In this document: in pieces, positions 43,443 to 52,666 of the stretch
Layout: each line of letters opens with the position of its first letter
Position numbering within the stretch: position 1 is the first letter of the stretch
Notes under the pieces: model-generated
What the model saw: only the letters and a program-made list of their open reading frames with translations
The model's database searches: none
What the model was told of the DNA's origin: nothing
Source of the DNA: Streptomyces minutiscleroticus
GTDB lineage: Bacteria > Actinomycetota > Actinomycetes > Streptomycetales > Streptomycetaceae
Reading direction: 5' to 3'
Assembly (NCBI RefSeq): GCF_014650875.1
Contig: NZ_BMVU01000032.1
Span: 1 to 64,000 of the forward strand
Length of the DNA stretch: 64,000 nucleotides
Translations under genes and position numbers: made by a program

Positions 43443-44540
43443 TCAGTCCTGGCGCAGGGGACGGTGGTCGGGGGTGATCTGGCGGCTGGGGGTGGCCCGG
43501 ACGATCGTGATCAGACGGTCCGTCAACTGCAGCTTGCCGACGGCCGGATCGTCGTACCCGAGCACCCGGTGCCCCCGTACGACGCTCAGCACCAGGTCCT
43601 CGGTCTCCCGCACTCCGAGGCCGACCTCGGACTTTATGACCGGCCGCTCGACGACGTCCAGCCCGCTGCCCTGCTGGATCAGGTCCTCCACGACCATGCC
43701 CGCGCTGGGGCTCAGCACCGAGAGGCCGAGCAGCCGGCCGGCCGCGCTGGCGCTGGTGATGACGGCGTCGGCACCGGACTGCCGCAGCAACGGGGCGTTC
43801 TCCTCCTCCCGCACCGCAGCCACGATCTTCGCCCCGCGGTTGAGCTGCCGGGCAGTCAGGGTGACCAGGACGGCGGTGTCGTCGCGCTGGGTCGCGATGA
43901 TGATCTGCCGCGCCTTGTGCGCCTCGGCCCGCTTCAGGACCTCGCTGCGGGTGGCGTCACCGATCACCCCGACGAACCCCTCCGCCGTCGCCGCGTCGAT
44001 GACCTTGCTGCTGGGGTCGACGATCACGACCTGTTCCTTCTTCAGCCCGGCCGCACACACGGTCTGGATCGCCGAACGCCCCTTCGTCCCGAAGCCGACG
44101 ACGACAGTGTGTTCACGCAAGGTGGACCTCCAGCGGTTCAGTCTCCATTCCTCCCGAGTGCGTTCGGTGAGGACCTCGAGAGTGGTGCCGACCAGGATGA
44201 TCAGGAAGAGCACCCGCAGCGGTGTGACGACCAGGATGTTGACGAGGCGGGCACCGTCGCTGACCGGTGTGATGTCGCCGTATCCCGTGGTCGAGAGAGT
44301 GACGGTCGCGTAGTAGAAGGCGTCCAGCAGGTCGACGGACTCGTCCGAGTTGTCGTTGTAGCCCTCGTGATCGGCGTAGACGATGAAGGCGGTCGCCACC
44401 AGCACCACCAGCGCCATGGCGAGGCGCTTGCCGACCTGCCGGATGGGACGTTCGACCGCTTTTTTCGGGAGTTCCACCCGATGGGTCACGAGATGCTCGT
44501 CCGCTTGGCGGGCGATGGCGTCATGGCCCGGAAGTTTCAC
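43443..44540 (-). CDS. Two-TM potassium channel with RCK (TrkA-N) domain
   Basis: The 365-residue protein has one helix at about 39-56, a pore loop with selectivity filter TTGYGD (84-89), a second helix at about 99-123, and an RCK domain starting VVVGFGTKGRSA with a GxGxxG nucleotide site at 149-154, plus a TrkA-C-like end. The layout is MthK-like: a ligand-gated K+ channel. The GTG at 44540 has GGGGAG eight bases upstream; a GTG at 44549 is too close to that site. Start codon and ribosome site overlap a parS site. It lies 22 bases after moeA on the same strand and may share its transcript. Confidence 0.9.
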   Translation of the reverse strand: MKLPGHDAIARQADEHLVTHRVELPKKAVERPIRQVGKRLAMALVVLVATAFIVYADHEGYNDNSDESVDLLDAFYYATVTLSTTGYGDITPVSDGARLVNILVVTPLRVLFLIILVGTTLEVLTERTREEWRLNRWRSTLREHTVVVGFGTKGRSAIQTVCAAGLKKEQVVIVDPSSKVIDAATAEGFVGVIGDATRSEVLKRAEAHKARQIIIATQRDDTAVLVTLTARQLNRGAKIVAAVREEENAPLLRQSGADAVITSASAAGRLLGLSVLSPSAGMVVEDLIQQGSGLDVVERPVIKSEVGLGVRETEDLVLSVVRGHRVLGYDDPAVGKLQLTDRLITIVRATPSRQITPDHRPLRQD

Positions 44541-44547
44541 GTGAAAC
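44534..44547. promoter_or_regulatory. parS centromere site (ParB binding)
   Basis: GTTTCACGTGAAAC is a perfect 14-bp palindrome identical to the Streptomyces parS consensus. These sites cluster around oriC and load ParB. It covers the start codon of the potassium channel gene. Confidence 0.9.
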
Positions 44548-44562
44548 ACTCCCCGTTCGCGT

Positions 44563-46365
44563 TCATGTGCTGCATGCCCCGATCCCCGCCGTCGCCCACG
44601 GCAGATCGAGGATCTCCAGTTCCCGGCCGGGCCGGGCACCACCGGGCGGAACGACCGCCAGGGCGTCGGCCGCCGCGATGCCGCGCAGCATGGCCGGACC
44701 GTTGTAGCGCAGCGGCACCGCCCGGTCGCCGCGCAGCGCGACGGGGACCAGCCGCGTGTCGTGCGGATGGCCGTGCACCACGTCCCGTACGGGCAGCGCG
44801 TACCGCTCCGGGGCGCGGCGTCCCGCGAGCGTACGCAGCAGGGGCTCGGCCAGGGTGAGCAGGCCGGAGACGGCCGCCAGAGGGTTGCCCGGAAGGCCGA
44901 CGAGGTGCTGGTCCTCCCTGGTCCGGGCCAGCAGCATGGGGTGTCCGGGCCGCACCTCGACCCCGTCGACGAGCAGCTCGGCGTCCACCCGGCGGAGCGT
45001 GGGGTGGACGTGGTCGACAGGACCGGAGGCCGTTCCCCCGGTCGTGACGACCAGGTCGGCGCCGGAACCGGCGACGGCCCGGTGCAGCGCCTCGGCGTCG
45101 TCGCCGAGCCTGCGCACCGCGACGACGTCCGCGCCGAGCGCGCGCAGCCACGACGGCAGCATCGGCCCGAGCGCGTCCCGGATCAGCCCCTCGCGCGGCA
45201 GCCCCTCGGTCAGCAGCTCGTCGCCCAGGACGAGCACGTCGACGCGTGGGCGCGGGACCCCGGCCAGGGTGTCGTAACCGGCGGCCGCGGCGAGTCCGAG
45301 CACGGCCGGAGTGACCACGGTGTCGGCGGGCAGCAGCAGGTCCCCGGAGCGGCACTCCTGGCCGCGCGGGCGGATGTCCTGGCCGTGCGGGACGTCACGC
45401 GTGGGATGCAGCCGCCCCATGGCGTCCATGGCGCCGTGCTCGCTGCGCAGTACGGCGGTGGCGCCCCGCGGGATGCGGGCGCCGGTGGCGATCCGGACGG
45501 CCTCGCCGTCGGTGAGCGCCTCGGGCCCGGCCCGGCCCGCGAGCACGCCTTCCGCACGGACGGCCCAGGGCCCGGGCCCGGCCACCGCCCAGCCGTCCAT
45601 CGCCGAGGTGTCGAACGACGGCAGGTCGGTGAGGGCGGTGAGGGGCGCCGCGAGGACCAGACCGAGAGCGTCCTGGAGCGGGACCACGACAGGCGTGCCG
45701 GGCGTACGGGCCGCGCGCCCGGCGACGGCACGGGCGTCGGGCCACGGGATCGCACGGTGGCGCTTCCCGCCCTTGCCGTGCTCGCCCCCCGCGTCACCCG
45801 TGCCGGAGGCGGCCCTCGCGTTCGTACCGTGGGCGGCCGATGCACTCGTACCGGAGGCGGCCGACGTGCTCGTGCCGTCGCCGGGCGTGCCGGAAGCCCC
45901 GTGCTCCTCCTGGCGTCCGGGGACGCCCTGGCTCCGGCCCTCCCCCTGCTTCCGGCCCCGCCCCTGCTTCCGGCTCCGTTCCTGTCCCGCGTCGCCGCGT
46001 TCCTGTCCCGCGACGCCGCCGGATCCGGCAGGGCCACGGCGGCGGCCGGAACCCGGCGCAGGCCCGACGGCGGTCCCGTCGTCCGGCTCACGGCCACCGG
46101 CACCGGCACCGGCACCGGCACCGGCACCGGCCGACGGTTCCATGAAGCAGGTCCCGGATCCGGCCCTGGTCGGGTCGCTCCGTCCGCCGTCGGACGCCGG
46201 ACCGGGCACGCCGCCGGACCGCCCGGCGGAAGCGGCCCCCGGGGCGGCCGTGGAGCCGGCGGGCCGTGCGGCGGTACCGCGCGACCGCGCCGCGTCCTCG
46301 TTCACCAGGGCGAGGACCTCGTCGACGTCCAGGTCGACGTCCTCGTACCGCCCGCCGGGGGTCAT
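44563..46365 (-). CDS. moeA: Molybdopterin molybdenumtransferase MoeA with long N-terminal extension
   Basis: MoeA inserts molybdenum into adenylylated molybdopterin. The conserved part (about residues 190-600) starts near IPWPDARAVAGRAART. It contains DLPSFDTSAMDGWAV, ATGARIPRGATAVL and GHPMLLA..LVGLPGNPLAAV, the normal core. The first 190 residues are extra: an acidic DVDLDVDEVLALVNE segment then low-complexity Gly/Ala, Lys/Gln/Gly/Arg and Ala/Ser stretches (GAGAGAGAGAGG). Typical MoeA has 400-430 residues; this has 600. The ATG at 46365 overlaps the TGA of the upstream gene (ATGA), which fixes the start. Confidence 0.88.
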   Translation of the reverse strand: MTPGGRYEDVDLDVDEVLALVNEDAARSRGTAARPAGSTAAPGAASAGRSGGVPGPASDGGRSDPTRAGSGTCFMEPSAGAGAGAGAGAGGREPDDGTAVGPAPGSGRRRGPAGSGGVAGQERGDAGQERSRKQGRGRKQGEGRSQGVPGRQEEHGASGTPGDGTSTSAASGTSASAAHGTNARAASGTGDAGGEHGKGGKRHRAIPWPDARAVAGRAARTPGTPVVVPLQDALGLVLAAPLTALTDLPSFDTSAMDGWAVAGPGPWAVRAEGVLAGRAGPEALTDGEAVRIATGARIPRGATAVLRSEHGAMDAMGRLHPTRDVPHGQDIRPRGQECRSGDLLLPADTVVTPAVLGLAAAAGYDTLAGVPRPRVDVLVLGDELLTEGLPREGLIRDALGPMLPSWLRALGADVVAVRRLGDDAEALHRAVAGSGADLVVTTGGTASGPVDHVHPTLRRVDAELLVDGVEVRPGHPMLLARTREDQHLVGLPGNPLAAVSGLLTLAEPLLRTLAGRRAPERYALPVRDVVHGHPHDTRLVPVALRGDRAVPLRYNGPAMLRGIAAADALAVVPPGGARPGRELEILDLPWATAGIGACST

Positions 46366-47489
46366 CCGGCGTCCGGGCCGCCACCGGCGCCCGCCGCACC
46401 GGGCGTCCCGCCGGGCGTGGGGTCGGTGCCGGGCGCGGAGCCGCCCCCGGAAGCACCCGGCGCCGTGCCGAGCCCGGCCTCGGCGGTGCCCTCCTCCGCC
46501 CAGCGCACCGCCAGCGCCATCGCCTTGCGGGCCGCCTCGGCCACGGCCTCCGGCCCGCCGCCGGCCCGTGCCGCCGCGTACCCGACGAGGAAGGTCGTCA
46601 GCGGGGCGGCCGGCCGCGCCACCCCGTGGGCGGCGTCGCGGGCGGTGTCGAGCAGGAGGGCGGTGTCGACGTCCAGGTCGATGCCCAGCTCGTCCTTGAC
46701 TGCGGAAATCCATTCATCCAACACGTGCCCATGCTCCCTGATACGTTCCCGGGCGGCCGCGATGTCCTCCCAGGTGTCGCAGTCGAACGACGCGACGGGG
46801 TCGGCGATGCGGGTGAGTTCGAGGGCACCGGTCAGCCGCCGCAGCGGCAGCCCGGTGAGACCGCCGTGCGCGGAGGCGAGCGCCGACAGTTCCCGGCGCA
46901 GCGCTCCGGTCCGGTACACGGCCACGAGCGGCTGGTCGCGTCCTTCGGAGTCGACGAGCAGGACGCCGTCGGCCGCGCTCCCCCGAAGTGCCGTCAGCAG
47001 ACGCCGTACCGTTTCCTCTTCGAGGAACGGGAGATCGGCGGAGAGCACCACCGTGCGGTCGGCGGTGGTCCGCCGCAGTCCCGCGTCGAGGGCGGCGAGC
47101 GGCCCTGCGCCGGGCGGGTCCTCGCGCGCCCAGAGCACCGGGCGGGCGGTGTCCCTGGGATCGGCCACGACGACCGTCGTGGCGGCGTCGGCGCAGGCCG
47201 CGAGCACCCGGTCGAGCAAAGCCCGGCCGCCGACGCGCACGCCGGGCTTGTCCGCCCCGCCGAGCCGCCGCGCGGCGCCGCCGGCCAGCACCACCGCGTC
47301 GTAACCGCCGGGCGCGTACGGGACGTCGGCGCCACGGGCACGATCGGTGTCGGCGGTGCGGGCGCCGCCGGTGCCGTCGCCGGCCGCGGGCCCGGCGCCG
47401 CGGACGCCGTCGGCACCTGGCACCGTCGCGGACACGGCGTCGCGGGCACCGGTCCCCCGACGCGCGTCCGGGCTCTCGTACGCGGTCAC
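46362..47489 (-). CDS. MobA-like nucleotidyltransferase fused to DUF6457
   Basis: The 375-residue protein has a disordered start, then an NTP-transferase domain (AVVLAGGAARRLGGADKPGV is the nucleotide loop; LSADLPFL carries metal-binding Asp). A small helical DUF6457 domain follows from about residue 258 (LDEWISAVKDELGIDLDVD), then a Gly/Pro-rich tail. MobA transfers GMP to molybdopterin to make the guanine dinucleotide cofactor. Coupling to moeA supports a molybdenum cofactor role. CATACT lies six bases before the GTG at 47489, consistent with a leaderless mRNA. Confidence 0.85.
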   Translation of the reverse strand: MTAYESPDARRGTGARDAVSATVPGADGVRGAGPAAGDGTGGARTADTDRARGADVPYAPGGYDAVVLAGGAARRLGGADKPGVRVGGRALLDRVLAACADAATTVVVADPRDTARPVLWAREDPPGAGPLAALDAGLRRTTADRTVVLSADLPFLEEETVRRLLTALRGSAADGVLLVDSEGRDQPLVAVYRTGALRRELSALASAHGGLTGLPLRRLTGALELTRIADPVASFDCDTWEDIAAARERIREHGHVLDEWISAVKDELGIDLDVDTALLLDTARDAAHGVARPAAPLTTFLVGYAAARAGGGPEAVAEAARKAMALAVRWAEEGTAEAGLGTAPGASGGGSAPGTDPTPGGTPGAAGAGGGPDAG

Positions 47490-47559
47490 CCCCCGAGTAT
47501 GGGGTCCCGGCCGATCAATGCCACCCCCGGGTGCGGTCCGCCACTCCGGGGACTGTGTG

Positions 47560-49055
47560 TCACACCGTCCGCAGCAGCACCGCCGGTTGCTCCACGCAGT
47601 CCGCCACGTACCGCAGGAAGCCGCCCGCCGTGCCGCCGTCGCACACCCGGTGGTCGAACGTGAGGGACAGCTGCACCACCTGCCGCACCGCCAGCTCGCC
47701 CCGGTGCACCCAGGGTTTGGCGACGATCCGGCCGACGCCGAGCATGGCCGCCTCGGGGTGGTTGACGATCGGCGTGGAGCCGTCGACCCCGAACACCCCG
47801 TAGTTGTTCAGCGTGAAGGTCCCGCCGGTCAGCTCGGCCGGCGTCAGCGTCCCGGCGCGCGCCGCCCCGGTGAGCCGGGCGAACTCCGCACCGAGCGACT
47901 CCGTGTCGCGCCTGTGCGCGTCCCTCACGACCGGTACGACCAGCCCCCGCTCGGTCTGCGCCGCGAACCCCAGATGCACCTCGTCGAGGTACACGACTTC
48001 CCGGGCGTCCGTGTCGACCGTCGCGTTCAGCTCCGGGTGGCGGGCGAGCGCGGCGGTGCAGATGCGGGCGAGCAGCGCGATCAGGGGGACCTTCGGGCCG
48101 CCCGCCGCGTTCATCGCCTCGCGGGCGCGCAGGAGCTCCGTCGCGTCCGCGTCGACCCAGCAGGTCGCGTCCGGTATCTCGCGCCGGCTGCGCGACAGCT
48201 TGTCCGCGACGGCGCCGCGGACACCGCGCAGGGGCACACGGGTGCCGCGGACGGCCCCGCCGCCGGCACCGGCGTCAGCGGTGGCCGCGGACGCGCCCGC
48301 CCGCGGCACGGCCGGGGTCTCCGGTACGGCCGGGGTCCCCTGCTGCACGGACGCGGTCCGTCCGTCGACGGCGGGAAGGCCCGTGGCGTCCGTGCCCGGT
48401 GCGCTCCCGGGCGCGGCACTCCGCGCGGTGCCGCCCCGGGCCGCCCTTTCCACGTCCGCGCGCAGGATGAGCCCGTCCGGTCCTGATCCGGCCAGCCGCC
48501 GCAGGTCCACACCGTGCTCGCGCGCCAGCCGCCGTACGAGCGGCGAGATCACCGGCACGGGGCCCTCGGCCCGCACCGGAGCGCCGGCCCCGCGGGGCGC
48601 GCTCCCGGTCCCGCCGCCCGTCCCGCGCGGGACGACGCCCGCGGCGCGGTCCGGCGACCGCGGCACGGGGGTCTCCGAGCCGCCCGCCGGGCCGGACAAT
48701 GCGACGCGCACCCTCCGGCGCCGCGCGGGCGGCGCCGTCGTGCCGTACCCCACCAAAACGTTCCCGGAGCCCTCCGCCTCGGCCGCGGGCGCGGGGGCGG
48801 CGTCCTCCGGCTGTCCCACCGCGACGGTCAGCAGGGGCGCCCCCACCGGCAGCTCGGTCCCCTCGTCGCCGTAGCGGGCGGTGACCACGCCGCCGTACGG
48901 GCACGGGACCTCGACCATCGCCTTGGCGGTCTCCACCTCCACGACCGGCTGGTCGACCGCGACGACGTCGCCGACCTGCACCAGCCAGCGGACGATCTCG
49001 GCCTCGGTGAGCCCCTCGCCGAGGTCGGGCAGCTTGAATTCGAGGACCTGGGCCA

Positions 49056-49056
<1 letters not shown>
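47560..49056 (-). CDS. bkdC: Branched-chain 2-oxoacid dehydrogenase E2 (second cluster)
   Basis: The 498-residue acyltransferase has one lipoyl domain (K45 in EVETAKAMVE). A long Pro/Ala/Gly linker and an E3-binding domain follow (VRRLAREHGVDLRRLAGSG). The catalytic domain ends with FDHRVCDG, with H469 and D473. The linker is longer than in the first-cluster paralogue. Its ATG shares one base with the E1-beta TGA (TGATG), so translation is coupled. Last gene of the second bkd operon. Confidence 0.92.
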
Positions 49057-50056
<1,000 letters not shown>

Positions 50057-50060
<4 letters not shown>

Positions 50061-51208
50061 CGTGCGGTCCCCTCCGGTGCGTGGTGGTCGGCCTCGGCGT
50101 CCAGCTCCGCCCGCAGCTGCGCCCGCTGCTCCAGGAGCTGGGGCGTCGGCTCGGCGTAGACGTGCGCGAAGAGCTCCCCGGGGTCGAGCTCCGGGTCCTG
50201 GTTCATGCGTTCGCGCAGGTCGGCGGCCATTTCCTCGGCCTCTTCGCGCACGGCCCGCATACCGTCCTCGTCGAGCAGTCCGCGCGCGGTCAGCTCGCGC
50301 TCCAGCAGCAGGATCGGGTCGTGCGCGCGCCAGGCCTCCACCTCGGAGCTCTCCCGGTAGCGCCGGTCGTCGTCGGCGTTCGTGTGGGCGTCCATCCGGT
50401 ACGTGACGGCCTCCACCAGCGTCGGCCCGCCTCCCGCGCGCGCGTGGGCCACGGCCTCGGCGAGCACCTCGTGCACCGCCGCGGCGTCGTTGCCGTCGAC
50501 CAGGCGGCCCGGCATGCCGTAGCCCACGGCCTTGTGGGCGAGGGAGGGGGCGGCGGTCTGCCGGGCGAGCGGCACGGAGATCGCGAAGCCGTTGTTCTGG
50601 ACGAGGAAGACCACCGGGGCGCGCCAGACCGCCGCGAAGTTCAGCGCCTCGTGGAAGTCGCCCTCGCTGGTGCCGCCGTCGCCGACCAGGGCGAGCGCGA
50701 CCACGTCGTCGCCCTTGAGGCGGGCGGCGTGCGCGAGGCCCACCGCGTGCGGGAGCTGGGTCGCCAGCGGCGTGGACAGGGGGGCGACGCGGTGCTCGCG
50801 CGGGTCGTAGCCGGTGTGCCAGTCGCCGCGCAGCAGGGTGAGGGCCTGGACCGGGTCGAGGCCGCGGGCGACGGCGGCCAGCGTGTCGCGGTAGCTGGGG
50901 AAGAGCCAGTCCCGCTCCTCCAGGACGAGGGCGGCGGCGACCTCGCAGGCCTCCTGCCCGGTGGAGGAGGGGTAGACGGCCAGGCGGCCCTGCTTGGTCA
51001 GGGCGGTCGCCTGCGCGTTGTAGCGGCGGCCGCGCACCAGCTCCGCGTACAGCCGGCGCAGCAGGGCCGGGTCCGCCCCGGCGGCCGCCCCGGTGCCCAG
51101 CACACGGTGCGGCAGGGCGTCGGGCAGCAGCGGCGCGGGGTCGGTGCGGGGCTGCCAGGCAGGCGGCGGGACCGGCCGATGCGCGTCCCGCTGCTCCATG
51201 ACCGTCAT
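50057..51208 (-). CDS. bkdA: Branched-chain 2-oxoacid dehydrogenase E1 alpha (second cluster)
   Basis: The 383-residue subunit has the thiamine diphosphate motif VGDGGTSEGDFHEA followed by PVVFLVQNNGFAIS, and the loop YRMDAHTNADDDRRYR. The ATG at 51208 has a strong GGAGGTG six bases upstream. It is first in its operon and divergent from the Lrp-type gene bkdR, the classic arrangement in Streptomyces. Compared with the first cluster the N-terminal Lys/Arg-rich extension is absent. Confidence 0.93.
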
Positions 51209-51268
51209 GACGGCACCTCCTCGTGGGAGCGGCTGTGGGAGGCATGTCGGGTGTGACGCGCCTCACCT

Positions 51269-51282
51269 ACCGATTGTTCGGT
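51269..51282. promoter_or_regulatory. PaaR-like operator variant upstream of bkdA/bkdR
   Basis: ACCGATTGTTCGGT matches the actinobacterial PaaR core ACCGNNCGNNCGGT except for TG in place of the central CG. It lies 61-74 bases upstream of bkdA. A perfect copy stands before paaN. Confidence 0.5.
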
Positions 51283-51310
51283 CGTCGGCACATTTTGGCT
51301 ACAGGCGCCT

Positions 51311-51344
51311 CCAGGCTGTGGACAAACGGTTCTCCACAGCCTGG
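51311..51344. promoter_or_regulatory. 12-bp inverted repeat that forms two DnaA boxes
   Basis: CCAGGCTGTGGA (51311-51322) and TCCACAGCCTGG (51333-51344) are perfectly complementary across 10 bases. Within it, TGTGGACAA (51317-51325) is the complement of the perfect DnaA box TTGTCCACA, and TTCTCCACA (51330-51338) fits the relaxed Streptomyces box. The site is 40-73 bases before bkdR, so it could be the BkdR operator, a DnaA site, or both. Confidence 0.6.
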
Positions 51345-51383
51345 TATGGACGCAGTACGTCCATGGCGGAGAGGCGGGGGCGC

Positions 51384-51893
51384 ATGGCAGCTGAACAAAT
51401 GGCCGACGGCGGCGGGACCGACCGCGCCGAGCCTCCCGAAGCCCCGGCCCGGCCGCTGGACGACATCGACCGGGACATCCTGCGGATGCTCCAGGCGGAC
51501 GGGCGCGCCTCGATACGGTCCGTGGCCGAACGCGTCCACGTCTCCCGGGCCAACGCCTACGCGCGCATCAACCGGCTCATCGAGGACGGCGTGATCCGCG
51601 GCTTCGGCGCGCGCGTCAACCACGAGCGGGCCGGGAAGGGCGCCGCCGCGTACGTCACGCTGAAGATCGTGCAGAACTCCTGGCGCACCGTGCGCGACCG
51701 GCTGCGCGCACTGCCCGAGGTGGCTCACATCGCCCTGGTCAGCGGCGACTTCGACGTCCTGCTGCTGGTGCACACGCCGGACAACAGAACCCTGCGGGAG
51801 CTGGTGCTGACCCGGCTGCAGGCGATCCCGGAGGTGCTCGGCACCAGAACGCTGCTGGTCTTCGAGGAGGAGGACGTGGAGCCACCGGACTGA
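51384..51893 (+). CDS. bkdR: Lrp/AsnC-family regulator BkdR
   Basis: The 169-residue protein has an AsnC-type helix-turn-helix (LDDIDRDILRMLQADGRASI, then VAERVHVSRANAYARINRLI) and a RAM ligand domain (VTLKIVQNSWRTVRDRLRAL, ALVSGDFDVLLLVHTPDN). It is divergent from the second bkd operon and is the expected regulator, responding to branched-chain amino acids or oxoacids. The ATG at 51384 follows GGAGAGGCGGGG; an ATG at 51363 would add seven residues. The 185-base gap downstream holds short direct repeats and no gene. Confidence 0.88.
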   Translation: MAAEQMADGGGTDRAEPPEAPARPLDDIDRDILRMLQADGRASIRSVAERVHVSRANAYARINRLIEDGVIRGFGARVNHERAGKGAAAYVTLKIVQNSWRTVRDRLRALPEVAHIALVSGDFDVLLLVHTPDNRTLRELVLTRLQAIPEVLGTRTLLVFEEEDVEPPD

Positions 51894-52004
51894 CCACTGC
51901 GCCGCACCGCACCGGCGGGACGCACCGGCGGGAGCCGCCCGGCCCGCGCCGAGGGCGGCCGGCGCTCGGCCGTCGGCGACCGACAGCCGACGACGACAAC
52001 CGGT

Positions 52005-52054
52005 AACCGGTGACAGCAGCCGGTGATCGACGACAGCAGCCGGCAACCGGTGAC
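52005..52054. repeat. Short direct repeats between bkdR and paaR
   Basis: AACCGGTGAC occurs at 52005-52014 and 52045-52054, and GACAGCAGCCGG at 52012-52023 and 52032-52043. They lie between convergent genes and may be a decayed array. Confidence 0.55.
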
Positions 52055-52075
52055 CGGCCGCCGGTGAGCGACGGC

Positions 52076-52666
52076 TCAGCCCTCCTTGCGCAGCCCTCCG
52101 AAGACCAGCCGCACCACGGCGTCCGCCACCTCGCGCTCGCTCATGCCGCGCCCGTCGGGCCGGTACCACTCGACGATCGAGTTGATCATTCCGAACACCA
52201 GCCGGGTGGCCAGCCGGACCTCGACGTCCGCGCGGACGTCCCCGTCGGCGGCCGCGTCCTTCAGCAGCTCCGCCACCCGGTGGTCGAAGTCCCGCCGCCG
52301 CTCCAGGGCCCACCGCTCGGTGTCCGTGTTGCCCCGCACCCGCAGCAGCAGCGTCACGTACGGCAGTTCGGCGATGAGCACCTCGACCATGCGCCGGGTC
52401 ACGTGCTCCAGGCGCTCGACGGCACGTCCCGCGCGCGCGGGCCCCTCGTCGAGGATCCCGAAGAGCCCGTCCAGCGCCCGGCTGACGGCCCGGCGCAGCA
52501 GCTCCTCCTTGCCCGTCACGTGGTGGTAGATCGACGACTTGGAGATGCCGGCCGCCCGGGAGAGGTGCTCCATGGACGTGCCGTCGTAGCCGCGCTCGTT
52601 GAAGACCCGCACGGCCACGGAGAGCAGCGTCTCCGGGGTGTAGGTGTCGCGCTTGGCCGTGCTCAT
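52076..52666 (-). CDS. paaR: TetR-family regulator, probable PaaR
   Basis: The 196-residue protein has an N-terminal TetR helix-turn-helix (VFNERGYDGTSMEHLSRAAG, then SKSSIYHHVTGKEELLRRAV) and a C-terminal ligand domain (MINSIVEWYRPDGRG is the family-like end). It overlaps the 3-hydroxyacyl-CoA dehydrogenase gene by ATGA, and an ACCGNNCGNNCGGT operator lies in front of the operon, matching the site of PaaR, the phenylacetyl-CoA-responsive repressor of actinobacteria. Autoregulation through the shared operon is expected. Confidence 0.82.
   Translation of the reverse strand: MSTAKRDTYTPETLLSVAVRVFNERGYDGTSMEHLSRAAGISKSSIYHHVTGKEELLRRAVSRALDGLFGILDEGPARAGRAVERLEHVTRRMVEVLIAELPYVTLLLRVRGNTDTERWALERRRDFDHRVAELLKDAAADGDVRADVEVRLATRLVFGMINSIVEWYRPDGRGMSEREVADAVVRLVFGGLRKEG

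Noticed and set aside
51311..51344. A replication origin
   Set aside because: Only scattered DnaA boxes are present, with no dense cluster, no AT-rich unwinding region and no dnaA or dnaN genes.
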